Shown here in pieces: positions 16,721 through 25,742 of a DNA stretch of 64,000 nt. Under the pieces are notes generated by a model that worked only from the letters and a program-made list of their open reading frames with translations, did not search any database and had not been told where the DNA came from. The position numbers were made by a program, and so were the translations under genes. Source of the DNA: Cupriavidus campinensis (GTDB taxonomy: Bacteria; Pseudomonadota; Gammaproteobacteria; Burkholderiales; Burkholderiaceae); NCBI RefSeq assembly GCF_905397395.1, contig NZ_CAJPVH010000012.1, forward strand, positions 1 to 64,000, given 5' to 3'. Each line of letters starts with the position of its first letter. Within the stretch, counting starts at the first letter, position 1.

Positions 16721-17878
16721 ATGTCTGCCCCCCAATCTTCCGCCGCCGCCCATCCGGCCGCCGGCCTCCCTGCCTCCACTGGATCTTCGGCGCGCAAGCC
16801 GCGCGCTGCCTCGCGCCGCCGCACCGTGCTGCTGGCGCTGGGCGCGCTCGCGCTGCTGGCCGCCGTGGCATTCGGCACGCGCTGGTGGCTGGTAGGCCGC
16901 TTTATCGAAAGCACCGACGATGCCTACCTCCAGGCGGACAGCGTGACGGTGGCGCCGAAGGTGAGCGGCTACGTGGCCGAAGTCTTCGTGCGCGACAACC
17001 AGCAGGTCACCGCGGGTCAGGCGCTGGTGCGCCTCGACAATCGCCAGTACCAGGCGGCCTTCGATGAGGCGCAGGCCACCGTGGCCTCGCGCCAGGCGGA
17101 CGTGGCGCGGGCCGAGGCCGACCTTGCCCAGCAGAAGGCGCGCATCGCCCAGGCCGGCGCCGAGGTGGAAGGCGCCCGCGCCAACGCCCGCTACGCCGCC
17201 TCGCAGGTGGAGCGCTACGCGCCGCTGGTGAAGTCCGGCGCCGAGACCGAGGAACGTACCGCCGAACTGCGTAACGCCCAGACCCGCGCGGGTACCACGC
17301 TGGCCGCCAACGAGGCCGCGCTGCGTGTGGAGCAGAGCCAGGTGGTGACGCTGCAGGCGCGGCTCCAGCAGGCGCAGGCGCAACTGGAGGTGGGACAGGC
17401 CAGCGCGCGGCAGGCCCGGCTCGACCTGGATGACACCGTGGTTCGCGCCACCAACGCCGGCCGCGTGGCCGACAAGGGCGTGCGCGTGGGCCAGTTCGCC
17501 CAGCCCGGCACGCGCCTGCTGACCGTGGTGCCGGTGCAGGACCTCTACCTGACCGCCAATTTCAAGGAAACGCAGGTGGGTCGCATGCGTCCCGGCCAGC
17601 GTGTGACGCTGCATGTGGATGCGCTGCCCGGTGAAGACCTCCACGGCGTGGTGGACAGCCTCTCGCCCGGCACCGGCTCGCAGTTCGCGCTGCTGCCGGC
17701 GCAGAACGCCACCGGCAACTTCACCAAGATCGTCCAGCGCGTGCCGGTGCGGATTCATGTGGATGTGACGCCGGAGGCGCGCGCGGTGCTGATGCCGGGC
17801 CTCTCCGTGGTGGTGGATGTCGATACGCGGGACATGCATCCGGCACAAGCCCGCGCCGGCGAGGCCCGCCATGGCTGA
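16721..17878 (+). CDS. emrA: EmrA-type membrane fusion protein of a drug efflux pump
   Basis: 385 residues from the ATG at 16721 (a GTG at 16697 is possible). Basic and Ala/Pro-rich head, one membrane helix (VLLALGALALLAAVAFGTRWWL), then the HlyD fold: SVTVAPKVSGYVAEVFVRDNQQVTAGQALVRLD as the first lipoyl half, a long alpha hairpin (residues about 95-225), the second half (DLDDTVVRATNAGRVADKGVRVGQF), and the barrel region with LTANFKETQVGRMRPGQRV. It links the inner-membrane MFS pump to the outer-membrane channel. Its stop overlaps the start of the pump gene. First gene of the TetR-controlled operon. Confidence 0.93.
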   Translation: MSAPQSSAAAHPAAGLPASTGSSARKPRAASRRRTVLLALGALALLAAVAFGTRWWLVGRFIESTDDAYLQADSVTVAPKVSGYVAEVFVRDNQQVTAGQALVRLDNRQYQAAFDEAQATVASRQADVARAEADLAQQKARIAQAGAEVEGARANARYAASQVERYAPLVKSGAETEERTAELRNAQTRAGTTLAANEAALRVEQSQVVTLQARLQQAQAQLEVGQASARQARLDLDDTVVRATNAGRVADKGVRVGQFAQPGTRLLTVVPVQDLYLTANFKETQVGRMRPGQRVTLHVDALPGEDLHGVVDSLSPGTGSQFALLPAQNATGNFTKIVQRVPVRIHVDVTPEARAVLMPGLSVVVDVDTRDMHPAQARAGEARHG

Positions 17879-19487
17879 AACGGCGCTCCCCGCCGGGGCC
17901 GCCCCCGCCGCTCCCGCCACGCCACCGAACGACAAGCCCGCCAACGCCACCGCCGCCGACTGGATCGCCGTGGCCGCCGGCTCGCTCGGCGCGCTGCTGG
18001 CCACGCTCGACATCTCCATCACCAACTCGGCGCTGCCCCAGATCCAGGGCCAGATCGGCGCGGCCGGCACCGAGGGCACGTGGGTGTCCACCGGCTACCT
18101 GATGGCCGAGATCGTCATCATCCCGCTCACCGCGTGGCTGACGCGGGTGTTCGGGCTGCGCCGCTTCCTGATGTGGAACGCGCTGCTGTTCACGGCGTTC
18201 TCGATGATGTGCGGCCTGTCCCATTCGCTGCCGGAGATGGTCATCGGCCGGATCGGGCAGGGCTTTGCCGGCGGGGCGATGATCCCCACCGCGCAGACCA
18301 TCGTCCGTACCCGGCTGCCGCGCCACCAGATGCCCATCGGCATGTCGATGTTCGGGCTGATCGTGCTGCTCGGGCCGCTGCTGGGCCCCGTGGTGGGCGG
18401 CTGGCTGGCCGAGAACGTGAACTGGCGCTGGTGCTTCTTCCTGAACCTGCCGGTGACTGCCGTGCTGGTGCCGCTGCTGTACTTCGGGCTCAAGCCCGAG
18501 CGGGCGGACCTGTCGGCCTTCATCAAGGCGGACTGGCTCGGCATTATCGGGCTGGCCATCGGCCTCAGCTCGCTGACCGTGGTGCTCGAGGAGGGCCAGC
18601 GCGAGCAGTGGTTCGAGTCGGCGACCATCGTCTACCTGTCCGCCCTGTCGGCCATCGGCCTGGGGATGATGTTCGTCGCCCAGTTCACGGCCAAGACACC
18701 CATCGTGCGGCTGCGCCTGCTGCTGAACAAGCACTACGCGAGCGTGATTTTGATCGTCTCGGTGGTCGGGGCGGGGCTGTACGGGGTGTCCTACCTGCTG
18801 CCGCAGTTCCTGGCCACGATTGCCGGCTACAACGCCGAGCAGGCCGGCGGGATCATGCTGCTGTCCGGGCTGCCGGCGTTCCTGATGATGCCGGTGCTGC
18901 CGCGCCTGCTCGGCAAGGTGGACAGCCGCTGGCTGGTGATTACCGGGCTGGTGTGCTTCTTCGGCAGTTGCATGCTCGATATCAGCCTGACGACGGACAG
19001 CGTGGGGCATGACTTCACGCTGTCGCAGATCCTGCGCGGCTTCGGGCAGATTTTGGCGATGATGCCGCTGAATCAGGCGTCGATGGCGGCAGTGGCCACC
19101 CATGAGGCCGGCGATGCCGCCGGGCTCTACAACATGGCCCGCAACCTGGGCGGCTCGATCGGGCTGGCGCTGCTCGGCACGCTGATCGACCGCCGCAACG
19201 CCTACCACGACGCGGTGATCCGGGAATCGGTCACGGCCAATAGTTCGATCGGGCAGGAGCACATGTCCTCCAGCATCGCCAGCTTCGTGGCGCAGGGCGG
19301 CGACTATGCCCACGCCAGCCTCCAGGCCGTGGCGCAGTTGTCCGGCGAGATCGCCCGGCAGGCCGCGGTGATGACGTTCTCGGAAACCTTCTATGCCCTC
19401 GGGCTGGCGCTGCTGTGCTGCGTGCCGCTGGCACTGCTGCTGAAGGCGCCCCGTCCGGGCGCAGCCCCGGTCGAAGCCGGTCACTAA
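17871..19487 (+). CDS. emrB: EmrB/QacA-type MFS drug exporter (DHA2, 14 helices)
   Basis: 538 residues from the ATG at 17871, overlapping the emrA stop by eight bases. Fourteen hydrophobic segments are visible. DHA2 hallmarks: LATLDISITNSALPQIQG in helix 1, GYLMAEIVIIPLTAWLTRVFGLRRF (loop 2-3 motif), GQGFAGGAMIPTAQTIVR (helix 4), and LGPLLGPVVGGWLAENVNWRWCFFLNLP (motif C plus following). Proton-driven export of hydrophobic toxic compounds through the tripartite complex with the adjacent fusion protein and outer-membrane channel. The substrate range cannot be read from sequence. Confidence 0.94.
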   Translation: MAETALPAGAAPAAPATPPNDKPANATAADWIAVAAGSLGALLATLDISITNSALPQIQGQIGAAGTEGTWVSTGYLMAEIVIIPLTAWLTRVFGLRRFLMWNALLFTAFSMMCGLSHSLPEMVIGRIGQGFAGGAMIPTAQTIVRTRLPRHQMPIGMSMFGLIVLLGPLLGPVVGGWLAENVNWRWCFFLNLPVTAVLVPLLYFGLKPERADLSAFIKADWLGIIGLAIGLSSLTVVLEEGQREQWFESATIVYLSALSAIGLGMMFVAQFTAKTPIVRLRLLLNKHYASVILIVSVVGAGLYGVSYLLPQFLATIAGYNAEQAGGIMLLSGLPAFLMMPVLPRLLGKVDSRWLVITGLVCFFGSCMLDISLTTDSVGHDFTLSQILRGFGQILAMMPLNQASMAAVATHEAGDAAGLYNMARNLGGSIGLALLGTLIDRRNAYHDAVIRESVTANSSIGQEHMSSSIASFVAQGGDYAHASLQAVAQLSGEIARQAAVMTFSETFYALGLALLCCVPLALLLKAPRPGAAPVEAGH

Positions 19488-19512
19488 ATCGATAAATAAA
19501 GCGGTACCTAAT

Positions 19513-20979
19513 ATGTACGCACCCCTTCGCGCCGCCCGGCCGGCGCTGATTCTCCTCGTTGCCGCCCTGGCCGCCGCCGGCTGCACCGTGGGCCCCGACT
19601 ACCGCACCGCCCCGGAAGTGGCCGGCAATGCGGTGGCGGCCGGCACCTTCCCGCACGCACCGACACTGGCCGAGGCACGCCAGCCTGACGTGGCCGACTG
19701 GTGGCGCGCACTGGGCGACCCGCTGCTGGCCAACCTGATCGAAACCGCGCTGCGCGACAGCCCGGACATCCGCGCCTCGCGCGCCCGCGTGCGGCAAGCC
19801 CGCGCCGGGCTGGCCGGGAATCGCGCAAACCTGATGCCGAAGGTCAATGCCAGCGCTGCCATGCTGCGCACGCGCGAGCCGGACCTGGCCTCGTTTGGCG
19901 GCGACGGAGGGGGCGGAGGGGGCGGAGGGGGCGGGGGCGGCCGGGGGCCGCTGTCGCTCTATATCGCCGGGTTCGATGCGAGCTGGGAACTCGACCTGTT
20001 CGGCGGCACGCGCCGCGCCATCGAAGCGGCATCCGCCGAGGCCGATGCCGCCGATGCCGAACTGGCCGATGCCCACGTGCAGCTGGCCGCCGAAGTGGCG
20101 CAGGCCTACGTCACGCTGCGCGAGCAGCAGGCCAGCCTGGCCCATCTGCGCGCGTCGGAGACGCTGGAAGCCGACATGCTCGACCTGACCCGCCAGCGCC
20201 GCGCGCGCGGCGTGGCCTCCGAACTCGAAGTGGAACGGCTGCTGACGCAGCTGGAAAACACCCGCGCCCGCATCGCCCCGGTGGAGGCGGGTTTGATCGA
20301 ATCGTTCGACCAGCTCGCACTGCTGACCGGCCGCTCGCCCGGCACGCTGGACACTGCGCTGGGTCCGTCGCGCGACCTGCCGGTGCTGCCCGAGACCGTG
20401 GCCGTGGGCGATCCCGCCACGCTGCTCAAGGCCCGGCCCGATATCCGCGTGGCCGAACGCCGGCTGGCCTCGCGCACGGCGCAGATCGGCGAGCGCAAGG
20501 CGGACTGGTTCCCGAAGGTGTCGCTGCTCGGCTCGCTCGGCTTCAGTGCGATGGACCCGGGCCACCTCGTCCGCAAGGAAAACGGCACGTGGCTGACGCT
20601 GCCGCGCCTGCAATGGAACATCCTCGACTTTGGCCGGGTGGCGGCGAGCGTGGATAACGCCGAGGCCGGCCGGGACGAAGCCGAGGCCAGCTACGAGAGC
20701 GTGGTGCTCAAGGCGCTGCGCGATGCCGACGTGGCGCTCTCCCGCTACGGGCACCAGCGCGACAACGTGGTGGTGCTGCGCCGCGTGGAGGCGTCCGCCG
20801 AGCGCGCCTCCACGCTCCAGCAGCAGCGCTACCGGGCGGGCACCGCCAGCATGCTCGAATGGCTGGACGTGGAGCGCACCCGCGTGGTGGCCCAGCAGGA
20901 CCGGATTTCGGGCGATGCCAACCTGCTCAAGGACTACGTTTCGCTGCAGAAGGCGCTGGGGCTGGGCTGGCGCACCTAA
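19513..20979 (+). CDS. NodT-family outer-membrane efflux lipoprotein
   Basis: 488 residues; lipoprotein signal with lipobox AAAGC (Cys23), then TVGPDYRTAP, the classic start of OprM/NodT channels. Duplicated outer-membrane-factor repeats follow with DASWELDLFGGTRR and LQWNILDFGRVAASVDNAEAGRDEAEASYESVVLKAL. It completes the tripartite pump with the two preceding genes, 25 bases downstream of the transporter stop. Odd feature: residues about 132-147 are a nearly pure glycine run encoded by a GGAGGGGGC-type repeat, placed in a loop ahead of SLYIAGFDASW where relatives also carry Gly/Ser-rich sequence. Confidence 0.93.
   Translation: MYAPLRAARPALILLVAALAAAGCTVGPDYRTAPEVAGNAVAAGTFPHAPTLAEARQPDVADWWRALGDPLLANLIETALRDSPDIRASRARVRQARAGLAGNRANLMPKVNASAAMLRTREPDLASFGGDGGGGGGGGGGGGRGPLSLYIAGFDASWELDLFGGTRRAIEAASAEADAADAELADAHVQLAAEVAQAYVTLREQQASLAHLRASETLEADMLDLTRQRRARGVASELEVERLLTQLENTRARIAPVEAGLIESFDQLALLTGRSPGTLDTALGPSRDLPVLPETVAVGDPATLLKARPDIRVAERRLASRTAQIGERKADWFPKVSLLGSLGFSAMDPGHLVRKENGTWLTLPRLQWNILDFGRVAASVDNAEAGRDEAEASYESVVLKALRDADVALSRYGHQRDNVVVLRRVEASAERASTLQQQRYRAGTASMLEWLDVERTRVVAQQDRISGDANLLKDYVSLQKALGLGWRT
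19906..19949. repeat. GGGGGCGGA-type simple repeat coding polyglycine
   Basis: Three or so copies of a 9-base GGCGGAGGG unit followed by G-rich variants give a run of about 13 glycines in the efflux channel. Prone to slippage in units of three or nine bases, which would change only loop length. Confidence 0.8.
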
Positions 20980-21166
20980 GAAAACGCCTACACGCAAACC
21001 AGACGCCCACCCCTGTTGGCGCCACCGCGCGCCCGGCACAGTGGCGTGTGGATAGAATCCGGGTGGGCGGCATCGGCATCTGATCAGCTGGCGCCGCCCC
21101 CGCGCCGTGGTTTGCAACAATGTGTTACAGATCCCGCCGGCGCGCGCCCCCGGATGCCCGCCCGCC

Positions 21167-21997
21167 ATGCACTTCAACGCCAACGACAGTCTCCTGATCA
21201 ACGTGGTCGCCAGCATGGTGGTGGTCCTGGCGGGCACGCTGGTGGTCAAGCTGATCAACCGCTTCTTCTCGGGGCGGCTGCAGGCGGACAACCGGGGCGC
21301 CTATCGCGCCTGGACCGTGGCGTCGCGCAATGTGGTGGCGGCAGTGATGTTCCTGCTGTTGCTCGGCATCTGGGTGTCGGAGCTGAAGAGCGTGGCCATT
21401 TCGCTGGCGGCGTTCGCGGCGGCCCTGATCCTGGTCGGCAAGGAACTGGTGATGTGTTTCCTGGGCGCGTTCATGCGGATGATTACGCGGCCCTACCAGC
21501 TGGGCGATCTGGTCGAGATCGGGCCGTTCGGCGGGGAGGTCATCGACATGGATGTCATGTCCACCACGCTGGTGGAGGTGGCGCCCACGCGCCAGTACAC
21601 GGGCTTTACGGTGCAGGTGCCGAACAGCCTGCTGCTGACCACGGCCGTGCGCAACCATTCGCAGGCCGGCAAGTACACGCTGGACATGGTGCGCATTCCG
21701 CTGGCGGTGGGCATGGACCCGGACGTGGTGGAGGCGAAGCTGCTGGCCGTGGCGCGCCAGGCGTGCGAGCCGTTCATGGAAGAGGCCGGCCGCACGCTGC
21801 GCCGGTATGGCGACATGCGCTTCGTGGACCTGTCGCAGTTCGAGCCGCGCGTGCTGTTCGAACCCGTGGACGCCGAGCGGGTGGACGCCATCGTGCGGTT
21901 CCCGGTGCCGGTGAGCGCGCGCCTGCCGGTGGCCCAGCAGATCGTGCGCGGCTACTACCGCGCGTGCACCCTCCCGCAGGCGGGGGCGGCGGTATAA
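21167..21997 (+). CDS. MscS-family mechanosensitive channel
   Basis: 276 residues from ATG 21167; the upstream 20 codons look like leader. Three membrane helices: residues 10-29, 52-72 and a glycine/alanine pore helix (SVAISLAAFAAALILVGKELVMCFLGAFMRM). The beta domain follows with PYQLGDLVEIGPFGGEVIDMDVMSTTLVEV and TVQVPNSLLLTTAVRNHS, the typical MscS fingerprint. It opens under membrane tension to relieve osmotic stress. Upstream of the start there is no obvious strong ribosome site. Transcribed in the same direction as the efflux operon but separated by about 190 bases. Confidence 0.92.
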   Translation: MHFNANDSLLINVVASMVVVLAGTLVVKLINRFFSGRLQADNRGAYRAWTVASRNVVAAVMFLLLLGIWVSELKSVAISLAAFAAALILVGKELVMCFLGAFMRMITRPYQLGDLVEIGPFGGEVIDMDVMSTTLVEVAPTRQYTGFTVQVPNSLLLTTAVRNHSQAGKYTLDMVRIPLAVGMDPDVVEAKLLAVARQACEPFMEEAGRTLRRYGDMRFVDLSQFEPRVLFEPVDAERVDAIVRFPVPVSARLPVAQQIVRGYYRACTLPQAGAAV

Positions 21998-22088
21998 GGT
22001 GGAAGACAGGTGAAGAAAGGGGCGGATGCAGAGCCGTTCCCGCAATGCAGCAAGATGGCCTGACGGGGATCTTCGAGGAGAGCGGATC

Positions 22089-23726
22089 ATGGCGCCGATG
22101 CTGAGGCTCTGGATGGACGGGGTGGGCGGGCCGGGCTGGGCCGGCTGGCGGCGCGGCCGCTCGCTGGCGGCGCTGCTGCTGACCGCTCTCTGCCTGGCTG
22201 CGCTGGCCGGTTGCGCGAGCCTGCCGGCCAATGCCGGCCGCACCCCCAGCTACGCCGCCAAGGACACCAGCAACACGCTGCTGGCCCGCACCCTGGCGCC
22301 CCGGCTGGCGCAGAACCCCGGAAAGTCGATCTTCTATCCGCTCGGCGCCGGCCCGGACGCGCTGGCCGCCCGCATGGCGCTGGCGCGCGCCGCCCAGAAG
22401 ACGCTGGACATCCAGTACTACATCTTCGACATCGACAACACCGGCAGCGTGCTGATGGGCGACCTGATCGACGCGGCCGACCGGGGCGTGCGCGTGCGCA
22501 TCCTGATGGATGACATCCACACCGGCAAGCAGGACAAGACCTGGGCCGCCGTCGATTCCCACCCCAATATCGAGGTGCGCATCTTCAACCCGTTTGCCAG
22601 CCGCCGCGCGCGCTGGTTCGAACTGGCGTTTGACTTCGGCCGGCTCAACCGCCGCATGCACAACAAGCAGATGACGGTGGACAACCTCGTCACCATCGTC
22701 GGCGGGCGCAATATCGGCGACGCCTATTTCTCGGCCAAGCCGGACATGGATTTCAGCGACCTGGACGTGATGGTGGCCGGGCCCGCCGTGCCGGCCGCGA
22801 GCGCCGTGTTCGACGAATACTGGAACAGCGCGAGCGCCTACCCGGTGGCCACGCTGGTGCCGGAGGGCAAGGAGGCGCCGGCCGAGCTGCGCGCCTTCCG
22901 CAAGGCCATCGAGGCGCGCGGCGACCAGGTGCGCGCCAGCGAGTTCGTGCAGGAACTGCTCGACTCGGGGCTGGCGCGCGGGATCGAGCTCGGGCATCTG
23001 CCCGGCTACGTGGGCGGTGCGCGCATCATCGCGGACAAGGCCGACAAGGTGGAGGAAGACCCGGACGACCCAACCTCCCACGCCATTCCGCAGTTGCGCG
23101 CGATGATGGAAAAGGCAGAGCACGAGCTGGTGCTGGTGTCGCCGTATTTCGTGCCCGACGACGAGAACATGGCCTGGCTGGCCGGTATCGCCAAACGGGG
23201 GGTGAAGATCCGCGTGCTGACCAACTCGTTCGCCGCCACGGACGTGGCCGCCGTGCACGCCGGCTACGCGCCCCGGCGCAAGGCGCTGCTGCGGGCCGGC
23301 ATCGAACTCTATGAACTGAAGCCCACCGCGAACGCCGAGCTGGCGCGCGGCCGGGCGCGCAAGAGCCGGATGTTCGCCTCCAGCCGCGCCAGCCTGCACG
23401 CCAAGACCTATGTGGTGGACCGGCGCCTGCTGTTCATCGGCTCCCTGAACCTGGACCCGCGCTCGATCAAGCTCAATACGGAGATGGGCGTGGTGCTGGA
23501 CAGCCCCCCGCTGGCCGAGCGGCTGGTCAAGAGCATGGATGACGGCCTGCTCGACATCGCCTACAAGGTCGAACTGCGCAAAGGGGAGGGCGGCGGGGAG
23601 TCCATGACGTGGACCACGCGCGAGAAAGGCGAGGTTTCAACCGTGGAGAGCGAGCCCGACATGAGTGTGTGGCAGCACATGGGCATCGGCATCCTGCGGG
23701 TGCTGCCGGTGGAGGACCAGCTATAG
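22089..23726 (+). CDS. Phospholipase D-family lipoprotein (cardiolipin synthase C-like)
   Basis: 545 residues from ATG 22089, chosen for the GAGGAGAG site upstream. The signal region LAALLLTALCLAALAGCAS has a lipobox (LAGC). Two HKD active sites: HNKQMTVDN with His191/Lys193/Asp198 and HAKTYVVD with His437/Lys439/Asp444, each followed by GGRNIGD or GSLNLDPRS. Family members include ClsC/YmdC, which makes cardiolipin from phosphatidylethanolamine and phosphatidylglycerol; a broader phospholipase D role is possible. Located at the membrane, periplasmic face. Stop overlaps the stop of the convergent gene at 23721. Confidence 0.91.
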   Translation: MAPMLRLWMDGVGGPGWAGWRRGRSLAALLLTALCLAALAGCASLPANAGRTPSYAAKDTSNTLLARTLAPRLAQNPGKSIFYPLGAGPDALAARMALARAAQKTLDIQYYIFDIDNTGSVLMGDLIDAADRGVRVRILMDDIHTGKQDKTWAAVDSHPNIEVRIFNPFASRRARWFELAFDFGRLNRRMHNKQMTVDNLVTIVGGRNIGDAYFSAKPDMDFSDLDVMVAGPAVPAASAVFDEYWNSASAYPVATLVPEGKEAPAELRAFRKAIEARGDQVRASEFVQELLDSGLARGIELGHLPGYVGGARIIADKADKVEEDPDDPTSHAIPQLRAMMEKAEHELVLVSPYFVPDDENMAWLAGIAKRGVKIRVLTNSFAATDVAAVHAGYAPRRKALLRAGIELYELKPTANAELARGRARKSRMFASSRASLHAKTYVVDRRLLFIGSLNLDPRSIKLNTEMGVVLDSPPLAERLVKSMDDGLLDIAYKVELRKGEGGGESMTWTTREKGEVSTVESEPDMSVWQHMGIGILRVLPVEDQL

Positions 23727-24155
23727 GGATGGGGCGGATGGGGCGGATGGGGGGGAATCGGCCTCGGGCGGCTCGGAGGACTGGAGCAGATGCTCCTGAA
23801 GCCGTGACAGCTCCTGGGCGATGCCGCCCGGAAAGCCTTGCCGGCTCCCGCGCTTGTCGATCAGCAGGTCGGCCAGGAAGAGCGTGACCGGGGTCGGGTA
23901 GCCCTGCTGGCCGGCCAGCGCGGCAAGCTGATTGGCGATGCGCGGATAGGTGTGGAACAGCTCCAGGGGCCGCACCTCGCGCGGTAGCTGCGCGAGCCAC
24001 TTCAGCGCGGCGGGCGTCAGCACCTGCGTGGCCGGGTCCGGCGGCTGGCGGGCGTCGCGCCAGTCCACGGTGCCGGTGCCGGTAGTCGGCACCTCGCCGT
24101 CGAGAATCTTCCTGGCTTCCTCGACGGAGACAAATTCAAACGAGATCGGGTCCAT
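23721..24155 (-). CDS. Hypothetical protein, 144 residues
   Basis: Started at ATG 24155 (MDPISFEFVSVEEARKIL); longer frames exist to 24308 but the extra part is repetitive (FRADVRADFRADF). A central block, LTPAALKWLAQLPREVRPLELFHTYPRIANQLAALAGQQGYP, looks like a helical domain and resembles conserved unannotated proteins of Burkholderiaceae. The tail PSAPSAPSL comes from a 9-base simple repeat (GGATGGGGC) at 23728-23755. No ribosome site of note, no signal peptide, function unknown. Confidence 0.7.
   Translation of the reverse strand: MDPISFEFVSVEEARKILDGEVPTTGTGTVDWRDARQPPDPATQVLTPAALKWLAQLPREVRPLELFHTYPRIANQLAALAGQQGYPTPVTLFLADLLIDKRGSRQGFPGGIAQELSRLQEHLLQSSEPPEADSPPSAPSAPSL
23727..23756. 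repeat. 9-base tandem repeat GGATGGGGC
   Basis: Three copies of a GGATGGGGC-like unit at the 3' end of the minus-strand gene, directly after the phospholipase stop codon. In frame it adds Ser-Ala-Pro units to the C-terminus. Confidence 0.75.
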
Positions 24156-24355
24156 GGCAATCGGTGGCAAGACGGCACGGAATGCGCGCCGACACCGCAT
24201 TCTATCGGCATCCCCTGCCGGAAAGTTGACGTCTTGTTGGCGAAAGTCAGCGCGGAAGTCAGCCCGAACGTCGGCGCGGAAGTCATGCGAGCGCGCCGCA
24301 ATCCGCATGGCACCGGCCCGGCCGGTCGGCGACGATGAAAGCGTTGCCGGAGCCC

Positions 24356-24664
24356 ATGATGACCTACACCCTGATGATCGAGAATGACTGCCTGCCCATG
24401 GCCTTGCGCGCCGGGGCCGAACTGGCCTGCGCCGGAGGCACGCTGTGGCTGACGCTGGAAGGCGCCCGGCCGCGGCGTTCGCCCGATATCGTGCTGGAGG
24501 CCGGGCAGCGGCACCGCGTGACCGAGGACGCCACCTATTTCCTGACCGCGCTGGGCCACGGCGCCGTGACCGTGTGCCGGGTGAGCGCCCCGCCTGCCCT
24601 GCCTACGCCGCCTACGCCGCCGCTACGGCCCCGGTGGCGCTGGCGCAGCCTGCCGCTGCGCTGA
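24356..24664 (+). CDS. DUF2917 domain protein
   Basis: About 102 residues from ATG 24356 (a second ATG follows at once, and an upstream in-frame ATG lies at 24335). The core LPMALRAGAELACAGGTLWLTLEG...DIVLEAGQRHRVTEDATYFLTALGHGAVTVCRV matches DUF2917, a small beta-sandwich or cupin-like domain of unknown role common in beta-proteobacteria. The C-terminal tail (PTPPTPP, then Arg/Trp-rich) is encoded by a CCTACGCCG repeat and runs 42 bases into the 3' end of the convergent LysR gene. It is divergent from the 24155 gene. Confidence 0.78.
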   Translation: MMTYTLMIENDCLPMALRAGAELACAGGTLWLTLEGARPRRSPDIVLEAGQRHRVTEDATYFLTALGHGAVTVCRVSAPPALPTPPTPPLRPRWRWRSLPLR

Positions 24665-25573
24665 GGCGGGCGCCACCCGGGCGGCCTCGGCGCGAATCCA
24701 GGCGGCCACGCGCGCCACGTCTTCGCGCGGATGGTCGGTGGCGTGGATCAGCCAGAACGCGTTGGGGCTGCCCAGCGCGGCGCCGGGCATATCGACCACC
24801 GCCAGTTGCCCGCCGGCGATCAACGGCTGGATCAATTCGAGCCGCCCCAGCGCCACCCCCTGGCCGGCCAGCGCCGCGTGAATCATCTGGTCGTACTGGT
24901 TGAAGCGCAGGATGCCGCGCCGGCTGGCCTGCCGGTAGCCATGCGCGCCGAGCCAGTTGCGCCAGTGCAGCCAGGGGCGTGGATCGTCGAATTCGAGCAG
25001 GGGCAACTGGGCGAGCTCGGCGACGGTGGTCAGCCGGTGCGCGCCCAGCGACGGATGGGCAACCGGGGCGATGGTTTCATCGAACAGGCGGATGGCGTCT
25101 GCCGGGGCGTCGGCCTCGCGGCAATAGCGGATGGCGAGGTCGATGCCGTCCGCACGCAGGTCGCTGATCTGGTTGCTCGCGGAGAGCCGTACGTCGAGCT
25201 GCGGATGGGCGCGCTGCAGGCTGCCCAGGCGCGGCAGCAGCCACAGCCCGGCCACGCCGATGCTGGCCGTCACGGTCACCGGCTGGCGGCCATCGCGCCT
25301 GCGCAGTTCGCCGGCCACGTCCTGGAGCTGCTGCACGGCGCCGTCGGCGCTGCGGAACAGCCGCTCGCCCTCGGGCGTGAAGGCCACGCCGCGATGCTGG
25401 CGCACGAACAGGCGCACTTGCAGATGGTCTTCCAGCGCGCGGATCTGCCGGCTGACGGCGGACTGCGTCAGGCACAGGTCGTCGGCGGCCTGGGTGATGC
25501 TCATGCGCCGGCCAACGGCCACGAAGCCCTTGAGCAGATCGAGCGGGAACAGCCGGGCGAGCGGGACGGACAT
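24623..25573 (-). CDS. LysR-type regulator (GcvA/AmpR-like)
   Basis: 316 residues from ATG 25573. Winged helix-turn-helix at residues about 10-70: LLKGFVAVGRRMSITQAADDLCLTQSAVSRQIRALEDHLQVRLFVRQHRGVAFTPEGERLF, a pattern of the GcvA branch. The effector domain shows VTASIGVAGLWLLPRL and DLAIRYCREADAP. It is divergent from the MFS transporter at 25743, and an imperfect dyad lies between, so it likely controls that transporter. Its 3' end overlaps the DUF2917 gene and contains a CGGCGTAGG simple repeat remnant giving PGP-type residues. Confidence 0.9.
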   Translation of the reverse strand: MSVPLARLFPLDLLKGFVAVGRRMSITQAADDLCLTQSAVSRQIRALEDHLQVRLFVRQHRGVAFTPEGERLFRSADGAVQQLQDVAGELRRRDGRQPVTVTASIGVAGLWLLPRLGSLQRAHPQLDVRLSASNQISDLRADGIDLAIRYCREADAPADAIRLFDETIAPVAHPSLGAHRLTTVAELAQLPLLEFDDPRPWLHWRNWLGAHGYRQASRRGILRFNQYDQMIHAALAGQGVALGRLELIQPLIAGGQLAVVDMPGAALGSPNAFWLIHATDHPREDVARVAAWIRAEAARVAPASAQRQAAPAPPGP

Positions 25574-25620
25574 GGTGGGATGGGTGAAATGGTGTGCTGG
25601 GATTAAAGCACGGGAGAACC

Positions 25621-25653
25621 GCTGTTGCCATGAGCTGCACGCATGGCAGCAGG
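25621..25653. promoter_or_regulatory. Dyad between LysR and MFS genes
   Basis: Inverted repeat with perfect inner arms TGCCATG and CATGGCA (spacer nine) extended by partly matching CTG/CAG flanks. Its position 48-80 bases upstream of the LysR start, in the divergent space, fits a LysR recognition site. Confidence 0.5.
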
Positions 25654-25742
25654 GCGGAAATGTCGCTTGAACCGGCGCCGCCGATCGCCTGAAATAGAAC
25701 GACCGTGCGACCCGATCGCCATCTTTTCCGGACCCCATCGCC

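Noticed and set aside
17721..19586. 621-codon minus-strand frame over the EmrB gene
   Set aside because: Antisense shadow with an Arg/His/Gln-rich composition; the plus strand encodes a clear 14-helix transporter.
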